DNA of 64,000 nucleotides, from NCBI GenBank assembly GCA_039105265.1, contig JAPFFF010000003.1, positions 744,001 to 808,000 on the forward strand, given 5' to 3'. Position 1 is the first letter of the stretch. Every line of letters begins with the position of its first letter. The notes beneath the pieces were generated by a model. The model was not told the origin of the DNA. It searched no databases and was given only the letters and a program-made list of their open reading frames with translations. Below, in pieces: positions 61,923 to 64,000 of this stretch. The translations under genes and the position numbers were made by a program. The stretch is from Tritrichomonas musculus (taxonomy: Eukaryota; Parabasalia; Tritrichomonadida; Tritrichomonadidae).

Positions 61923-63007
61923 TGCAATATAATTTGATTTTATTTCAAAAAGTTTAAAATCAACAATACAAAAGTTGCCGTTAAAATAATCGTTATTTTT
62001 TTTTTCAATTGAAAACTTTCGATGAGTTTTGGTTGAACAATAAAAGTGCTTAATTTTTTTCACATTGCCATTTTCAGCATATTATCTATTATAATTTAAA
62101 GCAGCAAAATATTCATTTAAATGAATTTCTTCATTAAGAAATTTCCGATTTCGATATCTCAAAAATAAATGACATACTATCAACTAAAATGAAAATTCAT
62201 TGATTAATATAAATATTATAATTAATTAGATATCTTAAGGGACACCAATTTGCATTGTGATTTTATGAATATAATAATAATACTTATATACATATAATTT
62301 AATGATAATTTAGCCTTCTTTAAAAGAGCGTTGATTTTGCAATATTGGTTAAAAATCAAGCAAGTGGAATAATAAATGAGTTTTTGATTTATTTCATTTT
62401 ATTGTACTAAAAAAAATCAAGAACTAAAAGTTTCAAATAATAATGACTTCCAGTGTTTTCTCCTGTTTGGCAGATCCTGAGATATCTAAAAAAATCGTTA
62501 GGACCAAGTTTTTCTTAAATGTCAAATGAGTGAATTCAGTTCACTTCATCAAGAACGGTGATGTTACTGCATGAATCAAGTTTTTTTTTTCAATGGTCAT
62601 CTCGATCTGCGTTCGATTCTTCAATCACTCAATGTTGTTGATTATCTTTTACCTTCGTGACGACTATTTATGATTGAATCGTAAGTTGGACGATTTTTTT
62701 TGTTTTTGAAATCATAATTGCGGCATGCATCTTTATTATATCCTGATCAAGAGAAGTTTTATGAATTTAGCCAAATATTCAATTTACTTGCATTTTTGTA
62801 TTCATACAAAAGTTAAATCGGTTACTCAAAAAACTTTGACTTTTCTTATATTTGAAAAAAATGCTTTTTTCTTTGACAATTTTGTCACAGTTGATCTCAT
62901 TATCAATGATTGGGAACAGGTCTCCAAGTTTTTTTATAAATTCTTCATTATCTAAAAGATTTGAAATTTTTCTAAGTTTGAATGAATGAAATGTGTTTTG
63001 CTAGATT
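61923..63007. other. intergenic, possible decayed sequence
   Basis: About 1.1 kb. The part at 62430-62960 has several short open pieces and somewhat higher GC, which may be decayed coding DNA, but no family is recognised. The 76-codon plus-strand frame at 62725 has no support. Confidence 0.4.
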
Positions 63008-63508
63008 TTATCTAGATACGCACAATTCAAATGGTGCTGGCTGATTCCAAAAAATGCTATCAAAGTTGAAATTTTCTGGATTTTGATAGGTGCAATTGAT
63101 CCATGCTGGAATTCGTGAAAGTTGAGTTCCATCGGCCAATTCTAGAATGCAGCCAACTTTTGAATTGTGTGGAATTCTGGGTGTTCCGTCTTCAGAATCT
63201 GGTAAACATAAGTTAAAGCACCCATTATTATCACGAGAACATTTCGTTTCATGATCAGATGCATTCCAATTATTGAAGTCACCTACTAAGTGGATTGTTT
63301 TTGCTTTAAGATCCCATTCTTTATAATATATTGCATTTTCACGATGATGAAGCCGATAAAAAAGATATGATTGAGTATAATCGTCAATTGAACCATATTT
63401 TTCATTTATCGTTTCAAGAGCTTTTTTAAAATTATTATGGCGCTTAATTAAAGGTTCTTTGTATTCTCCAAGCCATTTATTGTCTTTTAAAATCTGAAAC
63501 TCTGCCAT
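63008..63508 (-). CDS. glycogen branching enzyme N-terminal (CBM48) protein, truncated
   Basis: The 166-residue protein matches the N-terminus and CBM48 of 1,4-alpha-glucan branching enzyme: YGSIDDYTQSYLF, IYYKEWDLKAKTIHLVGDFN, IPHNSKV, RIPAWINCTYQ and IFWNQPAPFE. A full enzyme has about 680 residues and a GH13 barrel after this point. Here the frame stops right after the CBM48 and the downstream DNA shows no GH13 motifs. It is either a 3'-truncated gene copy or a stand-alone glycogen-binding protein. As it stands it cannot make alpha-1,6 branches. Confidence 0.8.
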   Translation of the reverse strand: MAEFQILKDNKWLGEYKEPLIKRHNNFKKALETINEKYGSIDDYTQSYLFYRLHHRENAIYYKEWDLKAKTIHLVGDFNNWNASDHETKCSRDNNGCFNLCLPDSEDGTPRIPHNSKVGCILELADGTQLSRIPAWINCTYQNPENFNFDSIFWNQPAPFELCVSR

Positions 63509-64000
63509 TCATTATTCCAAATGTCCAAAAATAAAAATGAACTTTAAAAAAAAAAAACATTCAAATAATTGAGAAATTTTGAATTCCGATCATATCACAT
63601 CATTAAAATTTTTATCGGAATTCAATGGATATGGTATTTTCATTTGAATTCCGATCACATCAATAAAATATTCAAATTTTTCATTTCACATCATTAAAAT
63701 TTCCTAAATCTATCTTCTGTTTTATTTGCTTATTACCTGAGTGATTTTGAATTTTTTTGAAAGATATGATTTTGAATTATATAAAAATTATGAAAAATAT
63801 TAAGAACATTGATGTCAAGTTTCTCATTCGTTAATAAGAGTTTCACAATTTCAATGTTTTCTTTTTCAACTGCCAAATATAATGCAGTCTTTTAAATTGT
63901 TATTATATCAAAATTTCATTGAAAGATATGATTTTGAATGGCATTGAAAGATATGTTTTTGAATGTAATTGAAAAATATGCTTTTATATTTTAACATAAT
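63509..64000. other. spacer with short repeats
   Basis: GAATTCCGATCA with CATCATTAAAATTT occurs twice (63580-63615, 63655-63705). A GAAAGATATGATTTTGAAT unit occurs at about 63760, and three times in tandem with changes at 63919-63990. It also holds an ankyrin fragment. Confidence 0.5.
63733..63891 (-). pseudogene. ankyrin-repeat fragment at window edge
   Basis: The minus strand reads KTALYLAVEKENIEIVKLLL then TNEKLDINVL, one clear ankyrin unit, continuing to a stop at 63733. A stop lies just before the unit in the same frame, so the rest of the gene is missing or out of frame. Confidence 0.65.

Noticed and set aside
1-64000. CRISPR arrays, bacterial operons or phage genes
   Set aside because: The gene content, intron and codon use are those of a protist nuclear genome; tandem repeats here are coding minisatellites or AT-rich arrays without spacers.

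Overview
The window looks like nuclear DNA of a parabasalid protist, most likely a Tritrichomonas-type trichomonad. The DNA is very AT-rich. Genes are mostly intronless and closely spaced on both strands. The content is typical of trichomonads: kinases of the CAMK and TKL groups, Sel1-repeat proteins, DUF3447-style ankyrin proteins, BspA-like leucine-rich repeats, a Rab GTPase, a BEACH protein and divergent actins. One kinase gene carries a probable spliceosomal intron whose 3' end (TCTAATATACAG) resembles the fused branch point and 3' splice site known from Trichomonas.

Layout. 0-5 kb: a CLASP/TOG-like protein and a BRSK-like kinase with the intron. 5-9 kb: no intact gene, but a TIR-bounded element, short repeats and a decayed ankyrin gene. 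9-16 kb: a Sel1 protein, a type I membrane protein, an ankyrin protein, a Rab and two small unknown genes. 16.8-26.6 kb: a giant BEACH-family gene with two coding minisatellites, then NMD3 (60S ribosome export). 26.6-30 kb: decayed ankyrin sequence on the minus strand. 30-34 kb: a kinase fused to many Sel1 repeats. 34-41 kb: three actin-like genes, two of them near-identical and lying in a large inverted repeat. 41-48 kb: a gene-poor repeat zone with an 8-bp-TSD MITE, an unusual stem-loop sequence, a frameshifted ankyrin gene, a 68-69-bp tandem array, a TA-flanked TIR element and a small copied piece of a nearby HEAT gene. 48-63.5 kb: a BspA-LRR/kinase gene with one in-frame stop, a karyopherin-like HEAT protein, a CARMIL-like LRR protein, a second kinase-Sel1 fusion, and a short protein made only of the N-terminal part of glycogen branching enzyme. 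The window ends in another ankyrin fragment.

How the parts relate. There are no operons. The recurring theme is signalling and cytoskeleton: kinases joined to Sel1 or LRR repeats, CLASP for microtubules, CARMIL-like and actin-like proteins for the actin cortex, and Rab and BEACH for membrane traffic. The gene-poor stretches hold decayed ankyrin copies and small TIR elements. No viral, Polinton or retroelement genes were recognised. The strongest items for follow-up are the intron, the actin palindrome and its altered nucleotide-binding loop, the four TIR elements, and the BEACH gene in which an Asn-rich repeat flanked by GC-richer DNA replaces most of the BEACH core.
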